Source of the DNA: Branchiostoma floridae
Taxonomy: Eukaryota > Chordata > Leptocardii > Amphioxiformes > Branchiostomatidae
DNA: 64,000 bases
Assembly: GCF_000003815.2 (NCBI RefSeq)
Contig: NC_049995.1
Coordinates: 5,237,771 to 5,301,770, forward strand
Direction: 5' to 3'
Part shown: positions 1 to 13,400 of the stretch, piece after piece
How the letters are laid out: the number at the start of each line of letters is the position of its first letter
How positions within the stretch are numbered: the stretch's first letter is position 1
Notes under the pieces: model-generated
The model's input: the letters and a program-made list of their open reading frames with translations, nothing else
The model's database searches: none
Told to the model about the DNA's origin: nothing
Program-made: the position numbers and the translations under genes

Positions 1-959
1 TGCTAAATTGGAAGACAACATGGAGCTTCGACAGACTGACAGGAAAGTTTGATAGTCTATCAGACTTCGTACAGAAATCGTACTGACAAAATTGGACAAA
101 TACATTCTTCCTGAATTCTACAATGACCCTCATATAGGAAGACCTATTGGATGTTAATAGCTCATACCTACATGAACACACAACAGTCACTTTCTAAAAT
201 ATACAGCAAAACAAGTAAAATATCAACTACTAAAAAAAATATGGTTACCACGCTAATCATAAGCAAAAGTCATGTTGTTTTTGACGGTATCATATTGCCA
301 TAATGACAATGGCATTTATACATGTACTTTATGATTCTACAGTTGTTCTCAGAATGATTTGATTACTAAAAATAATATTATCCAGCTAGAGTTCTATCTA
401 TAGCTCAGACCATAACAATAACAGAAATTGTATAGAGCAGGCACTCACATTAAAGTTCACACATGAATGAACATGTACAAAGTACACAAACAGGGATTAA
501 AAAAAAAACTGCTGACTAACAAAATTAACTTTCAAACAACTTACAGTAGTATTATGTGTCTATTTTGGTCACACATTTATAATGTATGTCAAAACAAGTT
601 GTTTACATGATAAACTACACAACTGCCATTCATCATTTGTCAACAATACTTATCGTCAAATGTAAGCAACGAACTGAAGAAAAGATCAGAAACTTAGAAA
701 AAGCTTTAAAAAAAAGCCCACCCCCATGAGGATTGAAATGGACCGGTCTAGACCTTTTCAGGTTTTGTGCGCTCATTGTTAACACTTCACAATCAGAAGG
801 TACAAAAATGTGGTCGCCACGATAAATGTAGGAATGTTACGGGTCAGTGCATTCACGTCAACAGGGGTTAAACCTAACCTGCAGCTATGTGACTGTGTGA
901 AAAACTTTGGAGAGTTGAACTACACAATAAAGCAGTGGCTTTAAAGTACAAGACTACAG

Positions 960-1299
960 CAGGGTTCGAAATACACATACTTAACTTGCAATTTGCATGT
1001 AATTTTAGAGATATGCACATAGAAATATTCTGAACTTGCAATCTTGCATGTTGAAAATACCTGGCCTATTATAGTAAAAAATACTGAGGAATTAGACACC
1101 CTACTCTTAGACAGAACAACATATGGACACCTTTCTTTTTGCTTCCTTGTTTTTGCCGGTAACTTTCTCCGGTAGCTTCACCAGATGCAAGGACCTCCTT
1201 GCTAGAACTATTTTGCATGTAAATTTTTCAAATTGCACGTAAAATTTTTGCCAACTTGCAATTTTGCAAGTAGCAAAAAAAAAAGTATTTCGATCCCTG
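960..1299. mobile_element. hAT-like MITE
   Basis: Ends CAGGGTTCGAAATAC (960) and GTATTTCGATCCCTG (to 1299) are inverted repeats of the CAGGG...CCCTG kind used by hAT elements. CTACAG flanks both sides (954-959 and 1300-1305). The inside is rich in TTGCAATTTGCATG words and has no coding. Confidence 0.65.
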
Positions 1300-1300
1300 C

Positions 1301-1513
1301 TACAGTATAATTCATTTAAGTTTGCGGGGATTTAATTTTGCGGTAGCGGGAAAAATGACTTTTCGCTGTGGTTTTAATTTCGAGGTAACACCACTGACTG
1401 CAGTCTAATACCTTAATAGAAAAATGTTCGCGGTGGATTTAAGTTCGCGGTGAAGTGGTCGCCGTGAAAACCGCGAACATTAATCCACCGCAAACATTTC
1501 TGCATTTACAGTA
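1301..1513. mobile_element. Palindromic CGCGGT family MITE, copy 1
   Basis: Runs from a degenerate TACAGTATAATTCATTTAAG to GCATTTACAGTA, with paired blocks such as TTCGCGGTGGATTTAAG and CCGCGAACATTAATCCACC. It abuts the hAT-like element at 960-1299. Related copies: 18250, 38315, 52981 and 59071. Confidence 0.7.
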
Positions 1514-4500
1514 TTTAGTATAATGATACAAGCAAACTGCCCAAGAAGACCAGGGGACTGATAAAATCTGGTCTATATTATACTAAACTAGACTATAGCT
1601 ATTAAAGGGACAGCCTACAGTATAATTATATATAGTTACTGTACAAGTAAAACTACCCAAGAAGACGACCACTTGGGGGACAATAAAATATGATCTACAT
1701 GAACAGGTGGTCTTATAGAGGGGATCCTTAATGCCTGTGGCAATTAGAAAAATTATTTAATAAGGAACAACCCATGGCCATGTGGTCCTTAGTATGTAGA
1801 GGTCACAGGTCACTTGTAAAGGTTTAACCTTAAATCCTTAAATATTTGCAGTATTTGATTTTGTTGACCATGATCAACAATATAATTTTCTCCTGCACAA
1901 ACTCAAACCATTTTTAGATTTAAGACTTTATCATGATCTTTTTATATAGCCATAAAAGCAATTAAAGGTACTCCTTTGCAATTGGTGACTGACTCAGTGA
2001 CTGACTATTGTTTATAACTGTTCATTGTCACTTGTATATCTCCTATGTTTATACCATGCACTTGCAAATAACCCTCGGGCATGAACTTGCAAATAAACTT
2101 CTAATATTGTGACATCCTTTTTGTTGTTTCACTGTCAGCATCTATTGCCCCTTGGCAAAATTTTAACAAAATCCACTAGAAAAGTGGCATCTGGCTGACT
2201 GCCAAGAAATTTGCATGTTGTAAAAAATACGATGTCGTCATGAATGACGTACATAAACAAACATGTAAATGCAAACACGGCGTGGCAGTATTGTTTTGTA
2301 TGCACTCAAAGTAAGATTTGCTGTGCACATAAACACATATAATGGGGTACAATAAAAATCCTTCTGTCCATTAAGTGTTACTGCGTGGTGGAAAGATTTG
2401 TTTATTTACAGTAGGGCTACGGTAAACCATCAAAAATATTCAGGGGTGTGCATAACTTCCCACATGCTTTCCATGATTCTTACATGTATATGATCCACCC
2501 CCACCCCAAAGGATTAATGGAATTTCCCATAATATTTGGAAATAAAGGGCAACTTTTCCACACAAAGTTTGAAACAAACAGTTGTATTACCATCATTATA
2601 ACATATTGTTCATGCATGTTTAGTCAAAGAAACCAAGAGGGTCTGCATGGGGGATTGGGAGGTCCCGACATCGTTTTATAATTACAATAAATTCAAGAGA
2701 ACCCCCTCATAGTACGTAACATGCTAAATGGAAGGAAGACAGTTACACATGTAATTTAGTCACTAAATTTGCTAGAAAAAAAAGGTTTCCCTGCAAATTA
2801 TGCAAAAGCAAAATATTTTGCCTATACTATGTACCTAAAGGGCATAGAGGACCAAAATAAACTTTCTATGAATCTTCACAATAGAAGTAGTCTACAGGAA
2901 GTATTATTATAAACATCTTTACCACTGGTACCAGTAGTGCAAACCAGTAGTGCAAATACACAAATCAGATAAGGCCTCTGTTGTCTTGTTTTGCTCTCAG
3001 AGCTTTTGCCAACAACAACAGACTTAATCTAATGACACTTGAAAAACCTCTTCATGGCATTTACCTAGCCTGCACATATAGGTCAACAACAGTTCAGGAA
3101 AAAACATTCAACAGAAGACTTCCAACAAGTATGTTATGTCATGCAACTGATCAACTCTGGTGCATTATGCTATACTCAGTAGGTTTCATTCAACATTACA
3201 AGAAAAATATGCTGGTACAAGATAGAGCTTTAATCTACAATGTAGATACACAGTAGAACCTATACACGTACTAGTAGTGACCAACTCTACAAAAAAAACA
3301 TATAGCTACTAGTAGGGACCACCTGGCCAATGTGCTACTTTTTGGTGGTCCCTTATGATAAATTTTCCCATTGGCACATATAACAAGCATAAAAACTGTC
3401 TAAAGTGACCACCTGTTCAGATATATCAGACATTATTGGTCCCTGAGTGGTTCTCTTGGGCAGGGTCAGCTCAGACACAATGTTTACAGTAAACATATAA
3501 TGTGTTTTGAAGTGTACAATCAAATCCCTTGCTGTAACTGGCAGTTAGTTGCAAGTCAGAGTACCAGCCAATTGTGTTAAGAATTTCAGTCTGTTTTAGG
3601 CCATAGCTATCATTAATAATGATAGTAATTTATGGGTTCTGGCCAGTGCATTTTAAATTAAGTGTAACAGGTCACCACACTATAATTTGTGAACACCGGT
3701 GCTTAATGAAGATCATTGAGCTAATTTGTAATTAGTGTAGTCACCGTGGTATAATTTGTGTAGTGGTCCATTACCATTACACGTACTCAAACAAAATTCT
3801 GGCTTGGACCCTGAATTTTTTAAGTTGCCAAAAATTTCATAAAGTAAAAACTTTGCCAGGGGGAAAAATTCACAAAAAGAGAAGGCTGGCTAAGGATAAA
3901 ACTCAACTTTTGACAAATGAATATTCATAAAATTTTGTATCAAGGTTCAGTATTTCCAGACTCTGTCTCTACTTTGATGACAACATTTCATAGCCTATAT
4001 TCTTAAATCTCTAAAAACCAAATACAATGTACTCAAATTGGTATGCTTTACTTGAAGAAAATTCTTTCTCCTCTTCAATTTACGAGAAGGAAGCTAGAGT
4101 GGCATTGTTTGAGAAGGACAAGAGGTTAAAAAGCTTTACGAGAGTAAACATGTCTAGAGTGCCAAACATTTTGAAGTGAGAATGTAGCTTAGTGACTGCA
4201 AAGATGTTTAAACTTAAAGATTAAACAGCTTACTGTAAATCCATTTATCTTTGCAAGATGCTTGACGATGAAACAGCCTACAGTATCTTTGCAGAGATTT
4301 TATGTTGGTGTCTTAGGTTGCCATTAAAACAAATCTGTAGTGTATTAATGATCGCAAATTTGGACAAGCATATACACATCGTCATGCATATGATCATGAA
4401 TTTAGGCTAGATCGATCAGATGGTATATGCAGCAAAAACTGTGAAAATAAATCACTGCAAACATTTTAAGATTTACAGCTTTTCTAAACATTGCAGTATA

Positions 4501-6400
4501 CTGGCAAACAAGTCTTTGTGCAGATAACCTTGTACTTTTCAAGACCTACATTTTGAGAATTCTGACTGATTCTATTACAATACTACTGATTCTGTTACAC
4601 ACAACAAATATGTGTCGCTGATAACAGATGTGGTCCCAAACATAAGGTATTTACACATATAATGTTACATAGGTAGGTAGTGCCTGTGGTGTAAACAATA
4701 CAGTGGCAACTATATACACGTTCTTGTAGCGTGTAACAGAAACAGTCAGAATTGCCCTGGAGAAGGCAATAGACAGTCACCAAAATTTTGGTCTTAAGTA
4801 AGAATTACTTGGTTGCGTACAACTACAAGTACAAAGAAGTTTGCTATCCAACTATTAACTAACTTCAGATGACACTGTTCATAGCCTGATTAAATCTCGC
4901 TTATAGCAGCCCACCCATAACATCTGCCGGCCTCTGTGTGGAGGGGCCAGTTACTAGTATAGCCCTGGACAGAGTTTGTGTTACAATTGAAATAAACTAA
5001 AACTGTTAACAACTTAGAGTTAGAGCACTAGTCTAGTATCTACACATTGTGTAAAAATGCAGAGCAAAGGAAAATGGAAAGACTGAACGTTACATATACT
5101 ATATATATAGTTTCAGTCTGTGAATTACAGTCATGCAGAAACAATGTTGCCTCTGTTTTCCACTTGTAAAATCTAAAAATGTACTACAAGGACAAAGGAA
5201 AGAAAGCATTGTGGCCTATTCACTAACCCTATTCTGATTGAATACTGCACCTGTAGAGCTAGCACCACAGAGACGTCTGAATAGAGTAGGACAACATGTC
5301 AACAAAAGATCACTTCAGGTCTTAAGGCTTATCAAACCTATTCATCTTCATCTTTAAGAGATCAACTTAAGCAAAACATGCCCTTTAGCGTATGCTTTTA
5401 CGAAGGTGGTATATACTGCTTTGTATTACCCATTCTTTGTATACTTGTTAGGTACAAACTACTACAATCTTTATTCTTTGAATCAGTTATCTGTATTTTC
5501 AAATAGCAGATACTAGACACCAGTGATGACCAAAAAAAATTCTTAGATGTTTGGAATGCACATAGAAATTGAACCAATTGCTAATGACTTAGACTTTAAG
5601 AGTTGTGGGCCAATCGTTGCTTCTTAGATGGTTGTTTTTGTTGTGGACTTAAGTTTTATGGCAAAACTTCTATTGTACATAAACTTGTACAATGGCAATG
5701 CTTTGAATGCTCTGACTACAAATCTGAACATTGTGTCAAACAACGAAAAGTGTGTGCTGTGCGAACAAAAGCGTGTCTTTCAACTATAGCTTCTCACTCT
5801 CAGCCATAAGCTATGTACATGCGAGAATTTCCCTGGAAAACCCATAACATGATAAGCGGTGCAGAAATCCTTTTTGCAACATTTCGTCCTCTAATCTCTG
5901 TGTTTGTATAAATGTATTTACATTCTCTAGTCACATCACTTTACTTAATTCACTAAGAAAATAAACAAATAATTATGTTTGTTGTAAAGAAGTGTTTTAA
6001 GCATATCTGTCTGTATGTGCATACATGCACGTGTTTGCGTATGTGTAAGAACTAGTGTGTGCATGGGTGTATTTGTGTGTGTCTGCGTTTAGCTTTATAA
6101 TTCAAGCGGGGTGAAGTCTGCCATCTCTCTATAACCAGGGTAGCTGTGGTCACCATATTGACAAATCAATGTTACATATTTAGGTCTGCATGTCTGAAGT
6201 GGTACAAACAAAATATTTTTGTCGATACAAAACTTGCAGTGCGCTAAATAATACAAACAAATGTGGGAATGTTGGTTATTATGTTACGATTAAGTAACCC
6301 TAATTTGTGTACACAAAACAAATGAATATTTCTAAAGTTATTCCTATCAAATACGATACAATAAATATCATTTAAAACCCCATGTAATATGTATGAAACA
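1514..6400. other. No gene recognised
   Basis: AT-rich DNA with only short, random open frames; includes the MITE relic at 3255-3450. It could be intron or 3' UTR of the possible minus-strand gene that begins near 6728. Confidence 0.5.
3255..3450. repeat. Old relative of the CAAACCTGT-type MITE
   Basis: CAGTAGAACCTATACACG, then GGGACCACCTGGCC, and AGTGACCACCTGTTCAG resemble the GACCACC-rich layout of 52403-52584. Ends are decayed. Confidence 0.35.
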
Positions 6401-6413
6401 AACATAGCACTTA

Positions 6414-6728
6414 CCCACTATTTTCCAGTTGTTGAGAGGCGGAATTTGCTCTCCTTACATGATCGGTAAGGTTAAAGTCCGTTTTTCTTAAGGTTTGTAC
6501 TTGGACGTTGGGGTACTCTACTGGAACACCTGTGCGAGCGGCTCGCCCCTTCAGCCCTAAACCGGCGGATTTCGGGCTCCCAGCGCCGTTAACTCGCCAG
6601 GAGAGGCCCCTGTAGCCTTGTTTACGGTAAGAGTAGGTCAACAGCGCCGGAAACGTGCCGGTTCTGTGCCTGACACAGTAAGAATGTCGCGATGTTTCCC
6701 GCAGCTGCACAAATTTTTCTGGTCCCAC
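6414..6728 (-). CDS. Possible first exon of a divergent minus-strand gene
   Basis: This CpG-rich segment, unlike its AT-rich surroundings, reads open on the minus strand from ATG 6728 to a good donor, AGTGG|GTAAGTG at about 6413. The 105-residue reading (basic, with DHVRRANSASQQLENS at the end) is not one I recognise, and part or all of it may be 5' UTR. It sits about 480 bp head to head with VPS52, a common arrangement for a shared CpG promoter. No downstream exon was found in 1-6400. Confidence 0.3.
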
Positions 6729-7210
6729 AAAATGGCCCTAATCGTCTTGGGGAGGGCTGTACCACCACTTAGCATGAAGAGGGACCAACAAATATTGTTT
6801 ACTCGACATATATAGATATACAGACTTTTGTTCGACAGTTTTAGACATAAATTATATGTAGACTATTTTTTAAAACCAAAAATTTTTCAGTACTTAACCT
6901 AAAGCATTATTTTGTTTTAGTTTTTCTTTTTCTGATATCTAGTGCCCCCTTTAACAGTCATCGTACGGCCCCGAAAAAGACTATACCATAGCTATCATTT
7001 TACAGGAGCTATAAAGTATAAACAAGTCAATGCTTATTTGTTCATTTTTTCGTTGAGAATATTTTTGATTAGTGTATGAAAGATTTTCAACTAAACCTAT
7101 GTTAATGCATACTTTTTAATACTGTATTTAAATTTTTTAAATATTTCTAAATGGAAGATTTAAACTAACACCCCTATTTTATTTCCATAATAGTTTCTTT
7201 CTTTCCCGCC
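6480..7210. promoter_or_regulatory. Probable VPS52 (bidirectional?) promoter region
   Basis: The stretch directly upstream of VPS52 includes a CpG-dense core at about 6520-6680 (many CG steps, GCGCCG, CCGGCGG) followed by AT-rich DNA up to the start codon. No TATA box is evident at a useful distance. Promoter function is inferred from position and composition. Confidence 0.4.
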
Positions 7211-7411
7211 ATGCACCATTCAGGTGTAGTGTTGTCCAAGATGGCGGAACAGGTGACAAAAAATCCGGGTTTAGAAATCGGTCTGAAGAAAACAGAGCTT
7301 AGCGACAACTCCGGAGACAATCTGGACAATGAGCTGGTGGAATTGAATCTTGGGGAACTCGACCTGACCTCGGATGAGTTCATTTTGGACGAGGTCGACA
7401 CGCATATTCAG
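7211..7411 (+). CDS. VPS52: VPS52 coding exon 1
   Basis: Two in-frame ATGs are present. The one at 7241 sits in CAAGATGGCGG, a strong initiation context (A at -3, G at +4), and is preferred; the one at 7211 would add MHHSGVVLSK, which I do not recognise as conserved. The acidic N-terminus ends in GELDLTSDEFILDEVDTHIQ, typical of VPS52. The donor is CAG|GTAAAG at 7411/7412. Confidence 0.88.
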
Positions 7412-10400
7412 GTAAAGCAAATAGAAATTTCCGCCTTCGATCTAAAATTTTTCTTAAAATTTTAGGGGGAGGGGTCAAGGTTTGACCAAGGATGTTTTGG
7501 TTTGATAGCAAGGTAAAAACGCCCAGTAAGAGACGGGACGTTTTTGAAGTCGTCGTCTTTAAATTATATAAATTATAATCGAAAATTTCAGGCAGTGCCA
7601 TGAACTCTTTTGTAGATGGTGTTGCATTTTTATATAATATTTAGCATGTCGCCTCAATCAAAATACGCCCCTTTTTAAATGAAACGAATCAAGTTAACCT
7701 CCTTGAACGAATATAGGCACATGAACGAATAAAGATTACCTATCGTTGTCCTGCTTTCATAAGTGCCCGCGATCAGTGGGTGTAATATAACCAGCGATGT
7801 GGTGTAATATAACCAGCGATGTGGTGTAATATAACCAGCTGCAGCCGCGCCGTGTACCTGCGAAGCTGGTGTGTTACGCCGAAGGGCGGTTATACCCGCT
7901 ATACAGATACTGATACAGATACAGATCATCATGTGGCACGGCCCTTATTTAACGTCCTATCTGTGGGTAGCCCTAAACCAATACTCTTCTCTACCTGAGT
8001 GAAGTGACTTAGGAGGAAAGTTGTCCAGGTGTATCTGCCTCTGGGCACAGATGGCATGACCAAACATGACCAGATTTGAGCCAGGGACCAGGAGGTTCTG
8101 GATCAAACCTGTTTGTTACCAAATTTGTGCCACACGATCCCTGGCATTAGATGACTGGATTGCATGTTTTGCACGATGGCTTTACATGTTTCTTAAAACA
8201 ATGCTTATTTCTTTCCTCTTTTATTTATTTTTTTTGTGTGTAGGAGAACTTGGAAGATGAGCTGGTTAAGGAGGCCCTCAAGACAGGTGTGGATTTAAGA
8301 CACTACTCCCGACAGGTGGAAAAGGAACTGCAGCAGGTGGAAAATGCCTCCATACAGGTAAGATGATGCAGGTGTAATGACAAAGCTTTTATTACAGGGA
8401 GTCCAAATTTCTTAGAGACTTTGATTCACCACATGGCAAGTGCTATAGACATGATTACTGGAGGGGGGTCGGGTGGCATCGACCTTCCATGGTTCTGGGT
8501 TTGAGAAAATTTTAAGTTAAAATGGTGTATCCTGAGGGGCAAATACATTTGTAACTGTCAGAGATGTCATATAGTCCTTTTGACTTCTGTAGCAAATTAT
8601 AACCACTGTGAAAATAGACCTAAATTCTTGCTGCTTTTATTTGTACCCAGGACTACATCAAGGAAGCCCACAGCATCGCCAGCCTGCACAACCAGCCTTT
8701 TTTGTCAACCCTTTCTGCTAGGAGAAAGATAGGAAAAGAACACCTTTGGGAAAATATGATTACGGTATTGTTGTTATTATTTGTACCCAGGACTACATCA
8801 AGGAAGCCCACAACATCGCCAGCCTGCATAACCAGATCACTGCGTGTGACTCCATCCTGGAGCGGATGGAACAGATGCTGAGCGGGTTCCAGACAGACCT
8901 GAGCTCCATCAGCTCGGAGATCCAGAGTCTGCAGGACCAGTCACTGTCCATGAACATCAAGCTCAAGAACAGACAGGTAAGACTGGAGAATAGACAGACA
9001 GGTAAGACTGGAGAATAGACAGACAGGTAAGACTGGAGAATAGACAGACAGGTAAGACTGGAGAATAGACAGACAGGTAAGACTGGAGAATAGACAGACA
9101 GGTAAGACTGGAGAATAGACAGACAGGTAAGACTGGAGAATAGACAGACAGGTAAGACTGGAGAATAGACAGACAGGTAAGACTGGAGAATAGACAGACA
9201 GGTAAGACTGGAGAATAGACAGACAGGTAAGACTGGAGAATAGACAGACAGGTAAGACTGGAGAATAGACAGACAGGTAAGACTGGAGAATAGATAGACA
9301 GGTAAGACTGGAGAATAGACAGACAGGTAAGACAGGTTCCAGACAGACCTGAGCTCCATCAGCTCGGAGATCCAGAGTCTCCAGGACCAGTCACTGTCCA
9401 TGAACATCAAGCTCAAGAACAGATAGGTAAGACTGGAGATTAGATTGATGATCAAAAGTGACTTTAGGGTCGGACAAGTTTTCTAAAATTCACTTGCCCT
9501 ATCTGGCAGGTACATAAAATTTCTACTTGCCCAAACCAGTTTTTTTACATTTTCCTGAAATTTGAATGTCATATTTTTTGCAGGAATAAATGTTGTTTAC
9601 AAACACAATTACAGATAGCCTTATCAAAACAAGATAATTTTGAAGGGCTTTTGGAGTTTTTTGCCTGTTTGGTTGTAATAATTGGCATTAAAGTAAACCA
9701 GGGGAAAAACAGCAACAAATGTGTCATCACATGCAACAGATGAGAACTTTAGCAGGGAGGGGAAAATTTTATGATTGGGCAAGTGAGGTAGCACATGCGC
9801 TTGCCTGATCAGCACTTTCACTTGCCCGGACACTCAGACTAGTGGACTGTCTTCTAGTATGTACAAAGGTGCAATAGCTTTAGCCTTAGTGGGCAGAGTG
9901 CTTGCTTTGCATTCAGAAGGTCATGGGTTCAAACCTTAGCCAGGTCATTCCAAAGACACATTGTATGAAATACATTTAGAAAAAGTACAATGATGTCATT
10001 TAGGAAATTCTAACATTCTAAGATTGTTGTCTACTCCCACAGGCAGTCCGGGGTGAGTTGAGCCAGTTTGTGGATGAGCTGGTGGTGCCAGAGGTCATGG
10101 TCAATGCAATCCTGGACGCTCCTGTCACTCAGAGACAGTTCCTGGAGCAGCTACACGAACTTAACCACAAGGTCAGGAAATGTCTACATTATTACTATCA
10201 GAGTACTGCACATTTTGAACTACATGTATTTGTAAGGTTTTCACACAAGCAAACACTTGTTATGTCTTCCATTGTCTTCTGTTATTGCCTCAATGGAAAA
10301 AGGTATTGTTTTTAGTTTATTTGTCTGTCTTGGTGGGTGTTTATATTTGTTTTTGTTGGCCCCAAGACCAAGATTGGCCTGCATTTAAAACAAATTTAGC

Positions 10401-13400
10401 CAACTCTTTACAGTTGGGAGGTAGTAAGTGGAGTTGGTCTTTTTCGAATTTATGAGTATGGCCAGGGTCCAAAGTTGTTGCCACAATCTTTGTCCAGGAC
10501 CACGATCCCACAGGAGGGCAGCAAAATGCAAAGACAGAGTTAGCAAATATTTCTCAATACATGAAACAAGGAATTCCCCCCAAACAGTTTCAATTTCTTG
10601 TTTGCACTTGGAACTGATGGATAATACCATCTCTTGATTTTCATAATGCTAAGAAATATAAGTGCCATGTACATGTATACAATACAAGCTTTCACACATA
10701 CATTCAATGAATTTGATGTATGGACTTGTGTATCTGTACCTTTTTTTAGATCAACTTTGTGAAGGAGCAGTCTTTCAAGGAGGCTGTGGCTTGTCGGGAT
10801 GTTCAGGACATCCTGGAGAAACTCAAGCTCAAGGCCATCACCAAGATCCGAGAGTTTCTGCTGCAGAAGATCTACCAGTTCAGGAAACCCATGACTAACT
10901 ATCAGGTCAGTCAGAGAACTAATTATTTAGTAATGTCTTCTTCGGAACATACTGATCAGGGCTCAAAATACTGGGTGTATATGAATAGCGGCAACTATTT
11001 ATGCTAGTTATATGTTGTACAACCAAAATATAGGAGTTGTGTACCTAATTTTTGACTGTGTTACAATGCACCTAAATATTTGGGTAGGCATGCATATGTT
11101 AAGATATATATTTTACACTAGTAGACTGTACATATATATGTGTTTACTTTACATGTATATAGTATGTTCTTGACATGTATATGTAAGTTTGGTTTGGTTT
11201 GATACAGATCTCCATTAGTGACTGATATGTCACTATTCTTCCTGGAGTCTGGGTGATTTGTACAGAATCAGTAGTATCAGATAAAATCATTATGTTAGAA
11301 ATAATAAAACCCTTTAATGTATGCTTTCTTTGTAAAAATTTTGGCTGGGAAGTGGGATTACAGATTAGAGCTATAAAGATATACAGTAAGGTTTGCAATA
11401 AGCTTATGCTATTCATGAAGTTAGCTTCTAATTAATGTTGTGGACCCAATTTATTCCTATGCACCCAGCATTTATGGTTAGATGCACCAGTAGACCAAGA
11501 AGAGGAAGAACGGATAAATTTTCGGCCCTGCTTTCTTGAAAAATGGGTGTAGCAAATGAGGCTTGATTTTGCTTATATATGAAGGATGATCCTCTATTTT
11601 TGTATGTGTTTTGCAGGTTCCACAGAATGCGATGCTGAAGTTCCGCTTCTTTTATGAGTTCCTGTTGGCCAACGAGCGCCATGTGGCGAAGGAATGCCGA
11701 GACGAGTACATCGACACCATGAGCAAGATGTACTACTCCTACTTCAAGGTATTATTCTATGAATAAAAATTATAAAGCCACTATGATGTAAAAGCTTTCT
11801 TCAATGCTTCATCACATGCCATTTTGCAGATGAACATATGTGTCTATAGTCGGTATTACCGCCCTATGGGGAAAGCATTCAGCACAACAGTAGCTGGTTA
11901 TACAAGGAAGGACTTGTCACACCTAAGTTTTGTACATCTAGCCTCAAGATCTATTAAGGATGCCCTTTCTGGCAATAAATTGCACTCTACAATAGTTCTT
12001 ACTTCTAGGGAAGAATGAAAAGTTTGAACATCTCAACCCTTAGTTGGTATCTCTGGTTCTTAAAGGCATGACTAGATTTCATTCTCTGTTAAGCTGGTAC
12101 ACATATATTAGATATTCAGCAGATGGTGCATCCACCAGTTTATTAGTCATTTTGTACATCATGCTTAGTGTGGACATTTTTCTTCTGTCTACCTATGACA
12201 TCCATAATGCATTGTACACTAACATCCTATTGTGATTGTAGATTGAATATGCACTTCTTCTTGTATCCCAGGGTTACACCAGCAGACTGATGAAGCTACA
12301 GTATGAAGAAGTAGCAGACAAAGATGATCTAATGGGGGTTGAGGACACCGCCAAGAAGGGCTTTTTCTCCAAACCTTCGCTGAAAAACCGCTCCACCATT
12401 TTCACCCTCGGAAACAGAGGCAACATCATCACGTCCGAACTAGAAGCACCGATTATCGTACCACACGCAGCACAGAAATCCGAGACACGGTACTCCTTCG
12501 AAAGCCTGTTCCGCAGCCAACACTTTGCTCTCGTCGACAACGCCTGTTGCGAGTATTTGTTTTCGGTGGAGTTCTTCTTGGTGCAAGGGTCGCCAGCGCA
12601 GGACTTGTTCAACGCCGTGTTCGGCAAAACGTTGTCAATGTTTCTGAAACACATGGACGTTTACACAAGCGACTGTTTTGATGCCATCGCCATCTACCTG
12701 TGCATACACATCATCTATCGCTACCAAGTCTTGATGCACAAGAGAATCGTTCCCGCGCTCGACAAGTACTGGGAAACGTTACTGGAAGTTCTGTGGCCTC
12801 GCTTTTCGTACATCCTGGACCTGAACATTCAGAGCATCAGAGACTGTGATCCGCAGAAGCTGGGTTCCATCGACGTGAGACCGCATTACATCACGCGACG
12901 GTACGCTGAGTTCTCGTCAGCCCTGATAAGTCTGAACCAGACGTTTCCCGATGAACGTGTGGACCAATTGCTGGCACAGCTACAAGCAGAGGTAGATAGT
13001 TATTGCTCAATAAAAGGTTTCTTTGATCACCGTGAAATGGAGGTATTGTAGGGAACTTTTCTTTTATTCAATTCTCTGCCAACTGAAATTTGTTTGATTT
13101 TCTAAATCTATTCACACAGGTTTGTTCTTCATTCTAGATTATTTAGTCCATAGAATTAGATGGTCATTTTCTTATAACTGTGTTGTTTTTAGTCTTAAAT
13201 ATCTAGATTTTTGAAAAGCTCAGGCTTGCATCTGTCTTCTTTTGATGCAGGTTGAAAATTTCATTCTGTGCATGTTGTCTGTTATAACTATATTGTTTTG
13301 GCCCAATTTTACTAAATAAAAAAAATTAGACTTCTGTTGTCTTGTTTTTACACAGGTCAAAAATTTCATCTAGCGCATGTTGTCTGTTCTGACTGTGTTG

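Noticed and set aside
8977..9326. Evenly spaced direct repeats that could be taken for a CRISPR array
   Set aside because: The units are contiguous with no unique spacers, and the genome is animal. The same holds for 40240-41000 and 56806-57870.
8793..9455. 220-residue minus-strand frame with LPVYLFSSLTCLSILQSY repeats, looking like a membrane protein
   Set aside because: Antisense of VPS52 exon 3 and the 25-bp donor array.
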